Shown in pieces: positions 1-8,047 of a stretch of 64,000 bases of DNA. Position 1 is the first letter of the stretch, and every line of letters starts with the position of its first letter. The translations under genes were made by a program, and so were the position numbers. Under the pieces are notes generated by a model. That model was not told the DNA's origin. It worked only from the letters and a program-made list of their open reading frames with translations, and did no database searches. This DNA comes from an uncultured Microbacterium sp. (GTDB lineage: Bacteria > Actinomycetota > Actinomycetes > Actinomycetales > Microbacteriaceae). The stretch lies in NCBI RefSeq assembly GCF_937927635.1, contig NZ_CALBRW010000045.1, positions 44,635 through 108,634 of the forward strand, given 5' to 3'.

Positions 1-646
1 GCAGCAGTGTGAACGCCGCGGAGGCGTACGCGATGATGTCGGCGACGGAGTGGATCATGTCGGAGATGGGCGCCTGCTGGCGCACCTCGCCGTTCACGCG
101 GGTCTGGATGCGGGCATCCGCGGCATCCCACTCGGTCTCGATGACCGGCCCCAGCGGGCAGAAGGTGTCGAAGCCCTTTCCTCGGGTCCACTGACCGTCC
201 TTGCGCTGGATGTCCCGCGCGGTGAAGTCGTTGCCGACCGTGTACCCGAAGACGTAGTCCAACGCGTCCTCGGCGGCGACGTTCTTGGCGATGCGGCCGA
301 TCACGACCACCAGCTCGCCCTCGAACTCGGTGCGCTCCGACACGGCCGGGCGCACGATGGCATCGCCGGGGCCGATCACCGCGGTGTTGGGCTTGAGGAA
401 CAGCAGCGGCTCCTCGGGCGCGACGTTGCCGAACTCGGCGGCGTGCTCGGCGTAGTTGCGGCCCACGCACACGACCTTCGAGCGCGGGATGACCGGCGCG
501 AGAAGCGCGGCACCCGCCAGGGGGACGCGCTCCCCGGTCGTCTCGAAGCCCGCGAACATCGGGTCGCCGTCGAGCACGACCAGGTCGCCCTCATCGACGA
601 TGCCGAACCGGATGCCGTCCTTGTGACTGAAACGCGCGATCTTCAC
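1..646 (-). CDS. Fumarylacetoacetate hydrolase family protein (3' end outside window)
   Basis: Only the first 215 codons are inside the window; the C-terminus lies before base 1. The translation shows the FAH-fold core: VCVGRNYAEH near residue 60, the metal-ligand region TEFEGELVVVIG near 105-117 and NDFTARD near 140. Enzymes of this family hydrolyse or decarboxylate acylpyruvates and related beta-diketo acids with Mg2+; the substrate cannot be told from sequence. Family members of this short type are usually about 255-280 residues, so some 45-60 residues are missing. I chose the GTG at 644-646 because a TAGGCT -10 box lies 6 nt upstream and there is no Shine-Dalgarno, giving a leaderless start. 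In related actinobacteria this gene often precedes gltX. Confidence 0.9.
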   Translation of the reverse strand, partial: MKIARFSHKDGIRFGIVDEGDLVVLDGDPMFAGFETTGERVPLAGAALLAPVIPRSKVVCVGRNYAEHAAEFGNVAPEEPLLFLKPNTAVIGPGDAIVRPAVSERTEFEGELVVVIGRIAKNVAAEDALDYVFGYTVGNDFTARDIQRKDGQWTRGKGFDTFCPLGPVIETEWDAADARIQTRVNGEVRQQAPISDMIHSVADIIAYASAAFTLL

Positions 647-652
647 CCGGCA

Positions 653-658
653 AGCCTA
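653..658 (-). promoter_or_regulatory. -10 box of leaderless FAH-family gene
   Basis: TAGGCT on the minus strand ends 6 nt before the GTG start at 646, so transcription should begin at the start codon. Confidence 0.5.
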
Positions 659-679
659 TCCGCCCCGTCCCTTTTCGCC

Positions 680-764
680 GAGACCCCGGTTCGCCGTCGA
701 CACCCCGGGATATGGCCGTCCGCAGCGCGGGGTGTGGGCGAGAAGCCGGGGTGTCAGCGGTCTC
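680..764. repeat. Palindromic repeat A flanking the DUF559-like gene
   Basis: An imperfect palindrome. ACCCCGG at 683-689 pairs with CCGGGGT at 746-752, and ACACCCCG at 700-707 pairs with CGGGGTGT at 728-735, around a loop of about 20 nt. An outer GAGACC/GGTCTC pair lies at 680-685 and 759-764. The same sequence, in opposite orientation, lies on the other side of the neighbouring gene (repeat B, 1861-1955). It may act as a bidirectional terminator, as a REP-like element or as the end of a mobile unit. Confidence 0.7.
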
Positions 765-787
765 AGGCACGAGCCGCCCATGGTGGA

Positions 788-1768
788 TCAGCCGGGCGGG
801 CGGATGCCGAAGGCGGCAAGACGGTCGCCGAAAGCATCCGGCGTGCGGATGTGATCCTTCCCCCACCGCGCGAAACCCCAGCCGGTGACGCCGCGGATGT
901 CGTCCTCGCGGCGCTTCTCCGCCAGCACGGCCTGCTCGGCGTCCGGCGTCGATCGCATCTCCGGATCGACGTACTTCCCCTCACCATCGAACTCTCCGAA
1001 GCGGCGCGCACCGGGGAACGCGAAATCCAGCCAGTAGTGATCGCCGTCCGCTCCGACGACATGCGTCTGCAGCTCATACCGGGAGAATCCCAGTCGCCGC
1101 AGCTGCACTCTGCTCACGCTCTCCCCCGGCAGCTGCGCGCGACCGTCCGCGAAGCGCAGCACGTCTCGCGCCTGCCTCACACCGCGCAACCCGGGCTTCG
1201 CGAGCGTCATCGCATCCTCGCGCCACTGCTCAGCGGCATCCGCGTCGTACACATGCCTGCTCACGCAGACGCTGCGCAGCGCGGCATCCGCACAGCCGAC
1301 GGCCATCTCCAGTGTCGCAGTGCGTGCGATGTCGAACACCGTGCGTCGCAGCGATGTGACGCGGAATCCGTCCAGCTCGACGATGTCAGCATCCGCAACG
1401 CGCATATCACGCCGAACCACTCCTGCCTCGAGCCGACTGTGCCGTTCCCCATCCAGACGAACCTGCACCGGCTTCTCACCCATCAGGTACAGCGGAAGTC
1501 CCCACAGTACTGCGGCGGATTCGTGTGTGAACAGCGGTCCACTGCCGGGACTCGCACGGCGCACAGCCACCACCTTCAGCAGATGCTGGCCCTCCCACCA
1601 GAGCCCGCTCCATGTCCCGGCAGCCACGTACGACCCCCTGTGCAGCCGAACCAGACTCCCGTTCCGCACATCGCCACGCAGCTCCCGCTCCGAGATGCCG
1701 GCGTCCAGAAGCTGCGCGCGGGAGCGCACCATCGAGTGGGCATCTTCACGTGTGATGTGCCTGCGCAT
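788..1768 (-). CDS. AbiEi-type HTH protein with C-terminal DUF559/Vsr-like nuclease domain
   Basis: 326 residues. The N-terminal part (about 10-60) has the layout of the winged-helix domain of AbiEi-type antitoxins, including AQLLDAGISERELRG and a basic turn followed by RLHRGSYV. The middle (60-200) resembles the AbiEi C-terminal region. The last 110 residues carry a PD-(D/E)XK-like pattern as in DUF559/Vsr nucleases: YWLDFAFP, then FGEFDGEGKY, then REDDIRGVTGWGFARWG. Such fused proteins are common in Actinobacteria, often annotated as type IV toxin-antitoxin proteins, but no partner toxin gene is adjacent here. The gene stands alone between two inverted palindromic repeats. An in-frame GTG lies one codon upstream of the chosen ATG. 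Function is inferred from fold resemblance only. Confidence 0.7.
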   Translation of the reverse strand: MRRHITREDAHSMVRSRAQLLDAGISERELRGDVRNGSLVRLHRGSYVAAGTWSGLWWEGQHLLKVVAVRRASPGSGPLFTHESAAVLWGLPLYLMGEKPVQVRLDGERHSRLEAGVVRRDMRVADADIVELDGFRVTSLRRTVFDIARTATLEMAVGCADAALRSVCVSRHVYDADAAEQWREDAMTLAKPGLRGVRQARDVLRFADGRAQLPGESVSRVQLRRLGFSRYELQTHVVGADGDHYWLDFAFPGARRFGEFDGEGKYVDPEMRSTPDAEQAVLAEKRREDDIRGVTGWGFARWGKDHIRTPDAFGDRLAAFGIRPPG

Positions 1769-1860
1769 CACCCCATGATGCGATCCCGCACCCCGTCGCT
1801 CGCGCTATCCACAGGCCCATGCGCGATCGTCCATCTGTGCAGGAGGAATCGCCCTGCGCC

Positions 1861-1955
1861 GACACCCCGGACAATCGCCGACACCCCGGCTTCTGCGCGT
1901 CCACAGCACGGGGTGTGGACGCGAAACCGGGGTCTCGACGCTGCTGAGGGGTCTC
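1861..1955. repeat. Palindromic repeat B flanking the DUF559-like gene
   Basis: The main palindrome spans 1879-1938. GACACCCCGGCTTC and GCGTCCACA on the left pair with TGTGGACGC and GAAACCGGGGTCTC on the right around a short loop. Its reverse complement matches repeat A at both ends: GAGACCCCGGTT at one end and AGAAGCCGGGGTGTC at the other. Additional half-units lie at 1861-1870 (GACACCCCGG) and about 1948-1955 (GGGTCTCG). With repeat A it forms an inverted pair around the gene at 788-1768. Confidence 0.7.
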
Positions 1956-1979
1956 GGCTGCGAAAAAGGGCTGCGGGGG

Positions 1980-3068
1980 TCAGGCGTCCAGGCGCAGGAG
2001 CCAGCCGTGCGTGTCCTCGCGGCGGCCGTACTGGATGTCGGTGAGCTCCTCGCGCAGCGACAGCGCCAGCTCGCCGAGCGGCTGAGCGTCCTCGAAGCCC
2101 TCGCCGACCAGCGCGCCGATCGGGGTGAGCACGGCCGCGGTGCCGCAGGCGAACACCTCGACGATGTCACCGGAGGCCACGCCCGCTCGCCACTCGTCCA
2201 GCGAGATCGGCCGGCGCTCCACGGTCAGGCCGCGGTCCTCGGCCAGCTGCAGGATCGAATCGCGCGTGATGCCCTCGAGGATCGAGTCGGACTCCGGGGT
2301 GACGATGCGGCCATCCTTGAACACGAACACGACGTTCATGCCGCCGAGCTCCTCGACATTGCGGTGCTGGTCGAGGAAGACCACCTGGTCGCAGCCCTGC
2401 TCGTACGCCTCGGCCTGCGGCAGCAGGCTGGACGCGTAGTTGCCGCCGGTCTTGGCAGCACCCGTGCCGCCCTTGCCCGCACGGGCGTAGTTCTCGCTGA
2501 GCCAGATGCGCACGGGCTTCACACCGCCGGAGAAGTACGCGCCGGCCGGCGAGGCGATCAGGTAGAACGCGACCTTCTTGGCCGGACGGACGCCGAGGAA
2601 CGCCTCCTTGGCGAACATGAACGGACGCAGGTACAGGCTCTCGTCGTCCTCGGAGGGAACCCAGGCGCCATCGACGGCGATCAGCTCGCGCAACGCCTGG
2701 ATGAAGTACTCGGTCGGCAGCTCCGGCAGAGCCAGTCGACGCGCACTGCGCTGCAGGCGGGCGGCGTTGCGGTCGGGGCGGAAGGTGTGCACCGAACCGT
2801 CGGCGTGCCGGTAGGCCTTGATGCCCTCGAAGATCTCCTGCCCGTAGTGCAGCACGGCGGCCGCCGGGTCGAGGGTGATCGGACCGTAGGGCTGCACGCG
2901 CGGGCGATGCCAGCCGCCCTGCTCGGACCAGCAGATGTCGACCATGTGGTCGGTGAAATGCACACCGAAGCCGGGGTTCTGCAGGATCTCCTCGCGTGCG
3001 GCGGGGCTCTTGGCCGCGAGGTTCTTCGTCACGGCGAAAGTCAGGGGTGCGGTGGTGGTGTCGGTCAT
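1980..3068 (-). CDS. ilvE: Branched-chain amino acid aminotransferase
   Basis: 362 residues, the normal length for the actinobacterial form. It transfers the amino group between glutamate and the 2-oxo acids of valine, leucine and isoleucine, with PLP. Visible landmarks are GQEIFEGIKAYRH near 95, LYLRPFMFA near 145, the PLP-lysine segment AAKTGGNYASSL near 205, ELGGMNVVF near 240 and the phosphate-binding SGDIVEVFACGTAA near 310. The ATG is preceded by AAGGACG. leuB lies 47 bp upstream on the same strand, so the two are probably cotranscribed as the end of a leuB-ilvE unit. Confidence 0.96.
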   Translation of the reverse strand: MTDTTTAPLTFAVTKNLAAKSPAAREEILQNPGFGVHFTDHMVDICWSEQGGWHRPRVQPYGPITLDPAAAVLHYGQEIFEGIKAYRHADGSVHTFRPDRNAARLQRSARRLALPELPTEYFIQALRELIAVDGAWVPSEDDESLYLRPFMFAKEAFLGVRPAKKVAFYLIASPAGAYFSGGVKPVRIWLSENYARAGKGGTGAAKTGGNYASSLLPQAEAYEQGCDQVVFLDQHRNVEELGGMNVVFVFKDGRIVTPESDSILEGITRDSILQLAEDRGLTVERRPISLDEWRAGVASGDIVEVFACGTAAVLTPIGALVGEGFEDAQPLGELALSLREELTDIQYGRREDTHGWLLRLDA

Positions 3069-3115
3069 GTCCGTCCTTGATCGAAGGCGGCGGCTTTGCG
3101 CGCTCAGTTGTCAGA

Positions 3116-4165
3116 TTACGCCTGCAGAAGGGCGATCACAGCGTCGCCCGTCTGGCTGGTGGTGCGGACCCCGGAACGGGCCGCGATGTCCTGCTCGACT
3201 GCCCGCTGGACGCGGACTGCCTCGTCTCGCAGGCCCAGGTGATCCAGCAGCATGGCGACCGAGAGGATCGCGGCCGTGGGGTCGGCCTTCTGCTGCCCCG
3301 CGATGTCCGGAGCCGAGCCGTGCACGGGCTCGAACATCGAGGGGAACTCGCCCGACGGGTTGATGTTCCCGGAGGCTGCGAGGCCGATGCCGCCGGTGAC
3401 GGCGCCGGCCAGGTCGGTGAGGATGTCGCCGAAGAGGTTGTCGGTGACGATCACGTCGAAGCGCGCAGGGTTCGTCACGAAGAAGATCGTGGCGGCGTCG
3501 ACGTGCAGGTAGTCGACGGTCACGTCCGGATGCTCGGCGGCGACCAGGTCGACGACGCGCTTCCACAGCGAGCCCGCGTTCACCAGCACATTGGTCTTGT
3601 GCACGAGCGTGAGCTTCTTGCGTCGGCGCTCGGCCAGGTCGAAGGCGTAGCGCACGACCCTCTCCACGCCGTAGGCGGTGTTGACGCTGGTCTCGTTGGC
3701 GACCTCGTGCGGAGTGCCGACGCGGATGCTGCCGCCATTGCCCACGTACGGTCCCTCGGTGCCCTCGCGCACGACCACGAAGTCGACCTCGCCGGGGTCC
3801 GCCAGCGGGCCAGGTGCACCCGCGAACAGCTTGGACGGACGCAGGTTCACGTAGTGATCCAGCGAGAAGCGCAGCTTCAGCAGCAGCCCGCGCTCGATGT
3901 TGGCGTCCTTCAGCCGCGGGTCGCCGGGCACTCCCCCGACGGCGCCCAGCAGGATGGCGTCGTTCGCCTTGATCGCGTCGAGATCGGCATCCGTCAGCGT
4001 GTCGCCGGTCTCCAGGTACCGGGCCGCGCCCAGCGAGAACCGGGTCTTCTCGAAGGTCAGGTCGCTGGACGCGGTGACGGCGTCCAGCACGCGCTCGGCC
4101 TCGGCGATGACCTCACGGCCGATCCCGTCGCCGGGGATGACAGCCAGTTTCACGACGCGCGACAT
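3116..4165 (-). CDS. leuB: 3-isopropylmalate dehydrogenase
   Basis: 349 residues. It oxidises and decarboxylates (2R,3S)-3-isopropylmalate with NAD+ in leucine synthesis. Seen in the translation: [15 protein letters not shown] at the N-terminus, ILLGAVGG near 85, [17 protein letters not shown] near 108, the metal/substrate segment [17 protein letters not shown] near 245 and [12 protein letters not shown] near 295. The ATG at 4163-4165 is chosen over longer in-frame starts because AAGGAGA lies seven bases upstream and the protein begins like other actinobacterial LeuB ([10 protein letters not shown]). A -10-like TACGCT near 4225-4230 would give a leader of about 55 nt. serA lies upstream but a strong terminator separates them. 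Confidence 0.96.
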   Translation of the reverse strand: MSRVVKLAVIPGDGIGREVIAEAERVLDAVTASSDLTFEKTRFSLGAARYLETGDTLTDADLDAIKANDAILLGAVGGVPGDPRLKDANIERGLLLKLRFSLDHYVNLRPSKLFAGAPGPLADPGEVDFVVVREGTEGPYVGNGGSIRVGTPHEVANETSVNTAYGVERVVRYAFDLAERRRKKLTLVHKTNVLVNAGSLWKRVVDLVAAEHPDVTVDYLHVDAATIFFVTNPARFDVIVTDNLFGDILTDLAGAVTGGIGLAASGNINPSGEFPSMFEPVHGSAPDIAGQQKADPTAAILSVAMLLDHLGLRDEAVRVQRAVEQDIAARSGVRTTSQTGDAVIALLQA

Positions 4166-4293
4166 GAGTCTCCTTGCAGGCACTGCTCGTCCGCAGCGCG
4201 GGTCGTCGCGGACACTCCACACCAGCGTACCGGCGCGCGCGGAACCACCCGTCCGCATGTCAGTCTTGCCGCGTCCGGCTCGGCAGCACGACG

Positions 4294-4324
4294 ACGCGGG
4301 CTCTGGAGGATCCAGAGCCCGCGT
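4294..4324 (-). terminator. Rho-independent terminator after serA
   Basis: A perfect 14-bp stem (ACGCGGGCTCTGGA with its complement) with a 3-nt loop, immediately downstream of the serA stop at 4340 and upstream of leuB. There is no U-run, as is usual in high-GC actinobacteria. Confidence 0.8.
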
Positions 4325-4339
4325 GAAGAGGCGCCGATC

Positions 4340-5959
4340 TCAGGCCTCGGTGATCTCCACCTGACGGAACAGGTCGGCGTCGATGGCCGCCGCGACATCG
4401 GCCAGCAGCTCGTCGTCGACCGGGGAGTCCAGCGTCAGCACGCTGAGCGCCTGCGCACCGGCCGCCTCGCGAGCCACCTGCATGCCGGCGATGTTGATCC
4501 CCGCATCGCCGAACTTCTGGCCGAACACCGCCACGATTCCGGGGCGGTCGGTGTAGGTCATCACGACGTGGTTGGTCTCGATGGGCAGCTCGATGGCGTG
4601 ACCGTTGATGCCGACCAGCTTCTCCACCTGCTTCGGGCCGGTCAGCGTGCCCGAGACCGACACCTGCGTGCCGTCGGAGAGGGCGCCGCGCAGCGTGATG
4701 ACGTTGCGGTACTCCTCGCTGACCTCGTCCTTCAGCAGGCGCACGGCCACACCGCGCTGCTCGGCCAGCAGCGGCGCGTTCACGTACGAGACATTGTCGC
4801 TGACGATGTTGGTGAACACGCCCTTGAGGGCGGCGAGCTTGAGCACGCTCACGTCGTAACCGTTCAGCTCGCCGTGCACCTCGACGTCGAGGCTGGTCAG
4901 CGGCGACTGCGCGAGGGCGGAGAAGATCTGGCCGAGCTTCTCGACCAGCGCGATGCCCGGGCGCACGTACGGGTCGATGACACCACCGGCGACATTCACG
5001 GCATCCGGCACCAGGTCGCCGCCCAGCGCGAGCCGCACCGAGCGCGCGACGGAGACCCCGGCCTTCTCCTGCGCCTCCGCGGTGCTGGCGCCCAGGTGCG
5101 GGGTGACGACGATGTTCGGCAGGCCCAGCAGCGCGTGCGCCGTGGAACCCTCTGCCGGGGGCTCGGACGTGAACACGTCGATGCCGGCGCCGGCGATCTC
5201 GCCCGCGACCAGCGCGTCGTGCAGCGCAGCCTCATCGATCAGGCCGCCACGGGCGACGTTGACGACGTATGCCGTGGACTTCATGGCCTGGAACTGTGCG
5301 GCGCCGATCATGCCCGTGGTCTCGGGCGTCTTGGGCATGTGGATGGTGACGAAGTCGGCCTGTGCGACCAGCTCGTCAAGCGATACCAGCTGCACGCCCA
5401 GCTGCTGAGCGCGGGCGCTTGTGACGTAGGGGTCGTAGGCGATCACGCGCATGTCGAAGGCGTTCAGGCGGGTGGCCACCAGGGCGCCGATGCGGCCGAG
5501 GCCGATGATGCCGATGGTCTTCTCGAACAGCTCCGCGCCCGTGAACGAGCTGCGCTTCCACGCGCCCGAGGACAGCGAGGCGTTGGCGGCCGGGATCCGG
5601 CGGGCGAGGCTGATGATGTGGCCGATGGTGAGCTCGGCAGCGGAGACGATGTTGGAGGTCGGCGCGTTGACGACCATGACGCCGGCGGCCGTGGCCGCCT
5701 TGATGTCGACGTTGTCCAGCCCGACGCCGGCACGGGCGATGACCTTCAGCTTCGGCGCGTGCGAGAGCGCCTCGGCGTCGACCTTCGTCGCGGAGCGCAC
5801 CAGCACGGCATCCGCCTCGGCCAGGGCCGCGAAGAGCGCGGGACGGTCGGTGCCGTCCACGTTGCGCACGTCGAAATCGGGGCCGAGAGCCTCGATCGTC
5901 GCGGGTGAGAGGACCTCGGCGAGGAGGACGACGGGCTTTGTTGCGGACTGGTTCGACAC
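4340..5959 (-). CDS. serA: D-3-phosphoglycerate dehydrogenase
   Basis: 539 residues, the long form with a substrate-binding/NAD domain, an inserted ASB domain and a C-terminal ACT domain. It commits 3-phosphoglycerate to serine synthesis. Visible: GIIGLGRIGALVATRL near 148, the catalytic arginine in NVARGGLIDE near 235 and the histidine in VTPHLGAST near 285. The intervening domain covers roughly 320-450, and the ACT domain begins near TDRPGIVAVFG at about 475; serine feedback is typical of this form. The start is a GTG with AAGGAT upstream. A TAAAGT -10 box at 6034-6039 predicts a leader of about 70 nt. Confidence 0.97.
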   Translation of the reverse strand: MSNQSATKPVVLLAEVLSPATIEALGPDFDVRNVDGTDRPALFAALAEADAVLVRSATKVDAEALSHAPKLKVIARAGVGLDNVDIKAATAAGVMVVNAPTSNIVSAAELTIGHIISLARRIPAANASLSSGAWKRSSFTGAELFEKTIGIIGLGRIGALVATRLNAFDMRVIAYDPYVTSARAQQLGVQLVSLDELVAQADFVTIHMPKTPETTGMIGAAQFQAMKSTAYVVNVARGGLIDEAALHDALVAGEIAGAGIDVFTSEPPAEGSTAHALLGLPNIVVTPHLGASTAEAQEKAGVSVARSVRLALGGDLVPDAVNVAGGVIDPYVRPGIALVEKLGQIFSALAQSPLTSLDVEVHGELNGYDVSVLKLAALKGVFTNIVSDNVSYVNAPLLAEQRGVAVRLLKDEVSEEYRNVITLRGALSDGTQVSVSGTLTGPKQVEKLVGINGHAIELPIETNHVVMTYTDRPGIVAVFGQKFGDAGINIAGMQVAREAAGAQALSVLTLDSPVDDELLADVAAAIDADLFRQVEITEA

Positions 5960-6077
5960 AGATATCCTTCGGGGCAGCGCACGGTGGATGGGCAGTCGAT
6001 GCGCCGCACGCCGTCGGGGCGCGATCGCGACACACTTTACCGGAGCGCTGCAGGCCTTCCCGACCGTGTGACGTCGG

Positions 6078-6416
6078 TCAGGCGCCGGTGAGCGCCGCGA
6101 GATTGCGGATGACGAAGCTGAAGGTGTTCAGCAGGAACACCGCGCTCAGTCCCAACCCCGCCAGCAGCACCAGCACGAAGGCTCCGATGGCACGGCGCCG
6201 CGCGATCACGAGCGCCACCGCGAACACGAGGGCGGTCACCACGGCCGGAAGCAGCAGAACCACCCAGCCGTAGGGGGTCATGCCACCCGAGGACAGCTGA
6301 ATTGCGTAGAACACGGCCGTCCAGATCAGGAAGGCGTACAGCACACCGGCCAGCCCCGTCAGGAACCCGCGCAGCGCACGCGCGAGGGGCTTCGGTTCGA
6401 CGATGTCGGCGCTCAT
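6078..6416 (-). CDS. Small three- to four-helix membrane protein
   Basis: 112 residues, no family recognised. Hydrophobic segments lie at about 16-38 (LTGLAGVLYAFLIWTAVFYAI), 48-72 (WVVLLLPAVVTALVFAVALVIA) and 77-98 (AFVLVLLAGLGLSAVFLLN). The start ATG at 6414-6416 overlaps the TGA of the upstream gene (ATGA), so the two are translationally coupled. Role unknown; the pair looks like a small membrane complex of Microbacteriaceae. Confidence 0.75.
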   Translation of the reverse strand: MSADIVEPKPLARALRGFLTGLAGVLYAFLIWTAVFYAIQLSSGGMTPYGWVVLLLPAVVTALVFAVALVIARRRAIGAFVLVLLAGLGLSAVFLLNTFSFVIRNLAALTGA

Positions 6417-6886
6417 GCCGCACCTCCTGCGACGAACGGCCAAGGCACCAGCAGCGCAGCGCCGGCGATGAGCCAGACGATGCGCACCCAGTCCTTCGAG
6501 CCTCGCGTGGCGACCAGCACGGCGGCGAACCACAGCGCAGGCGCCAGCACCGCCAGCCACAGCGCGCCCTGGTACAGGACCGCGGGAAGAGTGAACATCA
6601 CAGGCGCCTGCATCCGCACGCCGCCGATGAGCCAGCCGATCGTGAACAGCAGGTAGATGCCGCCGAGGATACCCAGCAGCAGGAGCGTCACCGTTCCCAC
6701 ACCGCCCGGCTCATCACCGGCATCCGCCTCGGCATCCGCCACGACGTCGGCGGCAGAGTCGGCGGATGCGGGGACTGCGGGCTTCAGCGCCGGCGCGGGC
6801 TCGCGGCGGCGCGCCTCGGGACGCCGTGCCTCGAGCGCGTCGTCACCGTCCCAGCTCAGGGCGTCGTCGTCGCCATCGGAATTCAT
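6413..6886 (-). CDS. Membrane protein with acidic/Ala-rich cytoplasmic N-terminus
   Basis: 157 residues. The first 62 residues are charged and low-complexity (DGDDDALSWDGDDA, then a run of Arg/Glu, then Ala/Asp-rich), followed by four hydrophobic stretches at about 65-85, 92-112, 113-128 and 138-155. No family recognised. The start ATG at 6884-6886 has no Shine-Dalgarno, and TACGCT ends 6 nt upstream, so the mRNA is probably leaderless. It overlaps the next gene by 4 bp. Confidence 0.75.
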   Translation of the reverse strand: MNSDGDDDALSWDGDDALEARRPEARRREPAPALKPAVPASADSAADVVADAEADAGDEPGGVGTVTLLLLGILGGIYLLFTIGWLIGGVRMQAPVMFTLPAVLYQGALWLAVLAPALWFAAVLVATRGSKDWVRIVWLIAGAALLVPWPFVAGGAA

Positions 6887-6892
6887 GTCTCC

Positions 6893-6898
6893 AGCGTA
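6893..6898 (-). promoter_or_regulatory. -10 box of leaderless membrane-protein operon
   Basis: TACGCT on the minus strand, 6 nt before the ATG at 6886. Confidence 0.5.
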
Positions 6899-6957
6899 CC
6901 GACGCGCGCCGACCCCTCCCACTAGGCTCGGGGTCGACACCACATCGGGAGGACATC

Positions 6958-7887
6958 GTGGCAGAGAGCAAGAAGAAGGCCGTGCAGCCGGATGCTGGGG
7001 CATCTGCCGAGGCGCCGGCCGGCTGGGTGCCGACCGCGGAGGCCAAGCAGAAGGCAACCACGTTCCGCTGGATCGCCGTCGCGCTGTGGGTGCTGGCGAT
7101 CGCCGGTGAGGCCGTCGGGATCTTCTGGCTGCTGCGCCAGCGCGTCGTCACGGGCAAGACCGGCGAGCTCGTCCGCAACACCGACACCGGCCTCTTGGAG
7201 CCGCAGGGCACCACGACCTTCCCGCAGTGGGCGTTCATCTCTCTGCTGGTGCTGCTGGTCGTCATCGCCGCACTGTCGATCACGGGCTCGATCCTGTGGA
7301 AGAAGGCCAACCGCCTCGACCCCGCCCGCAGGTCCGACACCGTGCGGTTCTTCGTGCAGAACCAGCTCGGCGCCATCATCGCGATCATCGCCTTCGTGCC
7401 GCTGATCGTGATGGTCTTCCTCAACAAGGACATGAGCAAGGGGCAGAAGACCACCGCCGGTATCGTCGGCATCGTGCTGGCGCTGCTGGCCACCTACATG
7501 GGCATCGACCTGAAGCCCGCATCCGTCGAGCAGTACACCGCCGACCAGTCGGCCGTCATCCAGCTGCTCGGCCACGACGAGGTCTCCTGGGTCGCCGGCG
7601 GCTCGGTCTACCACGTGTGCGACCAGGTCTCCGACATCCAGACCGGCAGTGCCATCGAGACCGGAACCACGGCGAAGGCCGTGGAGGCCGGCAAGACCCG
7701 ACTGACGCTCAAGCTCAAGAGCGAGCTCGAGAAGTGCGGCCTGCCGGTGCCGGAGAACGTCGCGGAGATCACCGACGCGCTCCGGCAGACGCAGGACGGT
7801 CAGACGGCGACACTCCCGGCTCCGGTCTGGGGCGAAGGCGTCACCCCGCCGATCGACATCAAGGATGCCGCGCCCGCGGCGAACTGA
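6958..7887 (+). CDS. Uncharacterised four-helix membrane protein with soluble C-terminal domain
   Basis: 309 residues. A cytoplasmic Lys/Ala-rich N-terminus (1-35) is followed by membrane segments at about 36-59, 91-114, 137-155 and 166-183 and a soluble C-terminal region (about 190-309). The soluble part has two cysteines, in YHVCDQV and LEKCGLP, that could form a disulfide if it faces outside. The GTG at 6958 follows GGGAGGACATC, a clear ribosome site. It ends at a very strong terminator. I do not recognise the family; it stands divergent from the two small membrane genes at 6078-6886, and no function is proposed. Confidence 0.8.
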   Translation: MAESKKKAVQPDAGASAEAPAGWVPTAEAKQKATTFRWIAVALWVLAIAGEAVGIFWLLRQRVVTGKTGELVRNTDTGLLEPQGTTTFPQWAFISLLVLLVVIAALSITGSILWKKANRLDPARRSDTVRFFVQNQLGAIIAIIAFVPLIVMVFLNKDMSKGQKTTAGIVGIVLALLATYMGIDLKPASVEQYTADQSAVIQLLGHDEVSWVAGGSVYHVCDQVSDIQTGSAIETGTTAKAVEAGKTRLTLKLKSELEKCGLPVPENVAEITDALRQTQDGQTATLPAPVWGEGVTPPIDIKDAAPAAN

Positions 7888-7913
7888 CACTCCCCGGCGA
7901 TCGCCAGGACGAC

Positions 7914-7947
7914 GAGCGCGCCTCCCGGGCACCCGGGAGGCGCGCTC
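7914..7947 (+). terminator. Rho-independent terminator after the 309-residue membrane protein
   Basis: A 16-bp perfect inverted repeat (GAGCGCGCCTCCCGGG and its complement) with almost no loop sequence, 27 bp past the stop at 7887. It insulates the iron-transport operon that follows. Confidence 0.85.
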
Positions 7948-7982
7948 TCGTCTGCGCGATGCCGAAAGCGACGACTTCAGGT

Positions 7983-8001
7983 TTAGGCTTGCCTTACCTA
8001 C
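7983..8001 (+). promoter_or_regulatory. DtxR/IdeR-type iron box in the ferric transporter promoter
   Basis: TTAGGCTTGCCTTACCTAC matches the DtxR consensus TTAGGTTAGGCTAACCTAA at 14 of 19 positions and keeps the TTAGG/CCTA arms. It fills the spacer between a weak -35 (TTCAGG, 7976-7981) and a -10 TACACT (7999-8004). Iron-bound DtxR would therefore block RNA polymerase. Placement ahead of an iron-transporter operon supports the call. Confidence 0.75.
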
Positions 8002-8047
8002 ACTTGATACGGCGCAGTCGCGCCGCTCCCCTCACCGAAGGAACAAC

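Noticed and set aside
788..1768. Complete type IV toxin-antitoxin pair
   Set aside because: Only the AbiEi-like protein is present; no nucleotidyltransferase (AbiEii) gene lies within the window near it.
1766..1786. Start-stop frame ATG-GGG-TGA just before the DUF559-like gene
   Set aside because: A three-codon frame with no promoter spacing to support it; likely chance around the GTG/ATG start.
2996..5908. A 970-codon open frame on the plus strand opposite leuB and serA (and similar long antisense frames elsewhere)
   Set aside because: High GC makes stop codons rare in one antisense frame. Its translation is Arg/Gly/His/Asp-rich with no recognisable domain, while the minus-strand frames encode full housekeeping proteins.
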